The notes beneath the pieces are model-generated. The model was not told where the DNA came from and did no database searches. It saw only the letters and a program-made list of their open reading frames with translations. Shown piece by piece: positions 63,064 through 64,000 of a stretch of DNA of 64,000 nucleotides. Position 1 is the first letter of the stretch; every line of letters starts with the position of its first letter. The translations under genes and the position numbers were made by a program. Origin of the DNA: Streptomyces sp. NBC_00708 (lineage in GTDB: Bacteria; Actinomycetota; Actinomycetes; Streptomycetales; Streptomycetaceae); the NCBI GenBank assembly GCA_036226585.1, contig CP108997.1, positions 2,790,001-2,854,000 on the forward strand, read 5' to 3'.

Positions 63064-64000
63064 GTGAGTGACGACGTCTCGTATCTCCGGTTCCCGCACC
63101 TCCACGAGGATCTGCTCTGCTTCGTGGCCGAGGACGATCTCTGGGTCGCCCCGCTCGCCGCCGAGGGGGAGCGCCCCGGACGGGCCTGGCGGGTGACCGT
63201 CGACCGCACCAGAGCCGGCCATCCGCGCTTCTCCCCCGACGGGACCCGGATCGCGTACACGTCCTGGCGCAGCCTCGACCCCGAGATCCACCTCGCCCCG
63301 GTCTCCGGCGGACCGTCCCGCCGGCTCACCCACTGGGGCTCCACCGACACCCGGGTCTGCGGCTGGACGCCCGATGCCGGCGACGCGGCGCAGATCCTCG
63401 CCGTCTCCTCGCACAACCAGCCGTTCTCGTACTTCTCCTGGGCCTACAGCGTCCCCACCGACGGCGGCCCCGGCGGCAAGCTCCCCTGGGGCCCGGTCTC
63501 CGACATCGCCGTCGCCGACATCGACGGCGAGCGCCGCACCCTGCTGCTCACCGGCACCCCGCCGCACGAACCGGCCGCCTGGAAGCGCTACCGGGGCGGG
63601 GCCATGGGCCGGCTGTGGCTGCACGGCGAGCGGCTGCTCCCGGACATCGACGGGCACCTGGACTGCCCGATGTTCGTCGGCGGCCGGATCGCGTTCCTCT
63701 CCGACCACGAGGGCGTCGGCAACCTCTACTCCTGCCGGCCCGACGGCACGGACCTGCGGCGGCACACCGACCACGACGCGTTCTACGCCCGGCATGCGGC
63801 GAGCGACGGGCGCCGGGTGGTCTACCAGTGCGCGGGCGAGCTGTGGCTCGTGGACGACCTGGAGACACCGGACGCCGTGCCCCGCAGGCTGGAGGTCCGG
63901 CTCGGCGGCCCGCGCGCCGGCCGGCGGTCGTACCAGGTGCCCGCGTCGAGCAACGTGGACGCGCTGTCCGTGGACGAGACCGGCCGGGCGAGCGCCGTGT
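63064..64000 (+). CDS. Tricorn protease homologue (partial, runs off right edge)
   Basis: The first 312 codons, GTG start (VSDDVSYLRFPHLHEDLLCF) behind a G-rich site. The visible part is the tricorn/TolB-like beta-propeller (FVAEDDLWVAPLAAEG, HPRFSPDGTRIAYTS, RLTHWGSTDTRVCGW, IAFLSDHEGVGNLYS). The catalytic PDZ and serine-protease domains would lie beyond the window. Tricorn-type proteases trim peptides downstream of the proteasome. It is divergent from the tetR gene across two operators. Confidence 0.88.
   Translation, partial: MSDDVSYLRFPHLHEDLLCFVAEDDLWVAPLAAEGERPGRAWRVTVDRTRAGHPRFSPDGTRIAYTSWRSLDPEIHLAPVSGGPSRRLTHWGSTDTRVCGWTPDAGDAAQILAVSSHNQPFSYFSWAYSVPTDGGPGGKLPWGPVSDIAVADIDGERRTLLLTGTPPHEPAAWKRYRGGAMGRLWLHGERLLPDIDGHLDCPMFVGGRIAFLSDHEGVGNLYSCRPDGTDLRRHTDHDAFYARHAASDGRRVVYQCAGELWLVDDLETPDAVPRRLEVRLGGPRAGRRSYQVPASSNVDALSVDETGRASAV

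Overview
The window is chromosomal DNA of a Streptomyces species. GC content is very high with a third-position G/C bias, many genes start with GTG, and adjacent genes often overlap by 4 nt. Streptomyces-specific families are present (SsgA-like protein, YwqJ-type deaminase with SUKH partners, TamR, CU044_5270). From memory, the order glmU-prs-rplY-pth-ppc-desaturase-tetR-tam/tamR-galKET-ABC-F-ispE-rsmA-tatD-rsmI-pmt-PBP matches the SCO31xx region of S. coelicolor. Most of the window is therefore conserved core, with an accessory block between about 42.2 and 56.6 kb.

Layout. 0-3.2 kb: a deaminase/SUKH cluster (Imm35-like N-terminus and SUKH protein leftward; YwqJ-like deaminase and SUKH-3 protein rightward). 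3.2-9.5 kb: orphan sensor kinase, tRNA-Gln, glmU, prs, rplY, pth and a small membrane protein. 9.5-14.3 kb: ppc divergent from a desaturase-tetR pair that has a tandem operator in front of it. 14.4-19.5 kb: secreted FG-GAP protein, VOC protein, tam/tamR with three operator-like palindromes 15 bp apart, an orphan LuxR regulator and a GNAT protein. 19.5-24.9 kb: galTEK operon divergent from a sodium/solute symporter and a small membrane protein. 25-31.7 kb: a LuxR-type regulator whose receiver appears to lack the phospho-acceptor Asp and conserved Lys, then three tandem membrane-anchored beta-propeller paralogues. 31.8-42.8 kb: ABC-F protein, lipoprotein, ispE, rsmA, tatD, zinc-ribbon protein, rsmI, pmt, and a penicillin-binding protein overlapping a Nudix gene.

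Accessory block. 42.8-45.3 kb: NAD(P)-binding protein, EamA exporter and a divergent LysR. 45.4-48.9 kb: a secreted DUF1996 protein and a secreted clan GH-A glycosidase with a C-terminal discoidin domain, each preceded by the same LacI-type palindrome; then DoxX. 48.96-49.97 kb: a lower-GC patch with tiny ORFs, probably acquired or decaying. 49.97-56.6 kb: Nudix, VOC, LysR/SDR divergent pair with a palindromic T-N11-A site, an ECF sigma factor with its CU044_5270 partner, an SDR, and a serine hydrolase followed by a leftover copy of its own 3' end. 56.6-64 kb: cbiMQO cobalt/nickel importer, ssgE, an MMPL exporter with its TetR regulator and two identical-type operators, and the start of a tricorn protease homologue.

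The strongest leads are the deaminase/SUKH cluster, the LacI-site-linked DUF1996/glycosidase pair, the beta-propeller trio with a shared upstream 19-mer, the degenerate-receiver regulator, and several well-formed operators whose regulators are adjacent. Functions are inferred from protein motifs and neighbourhood; no database search was possible.
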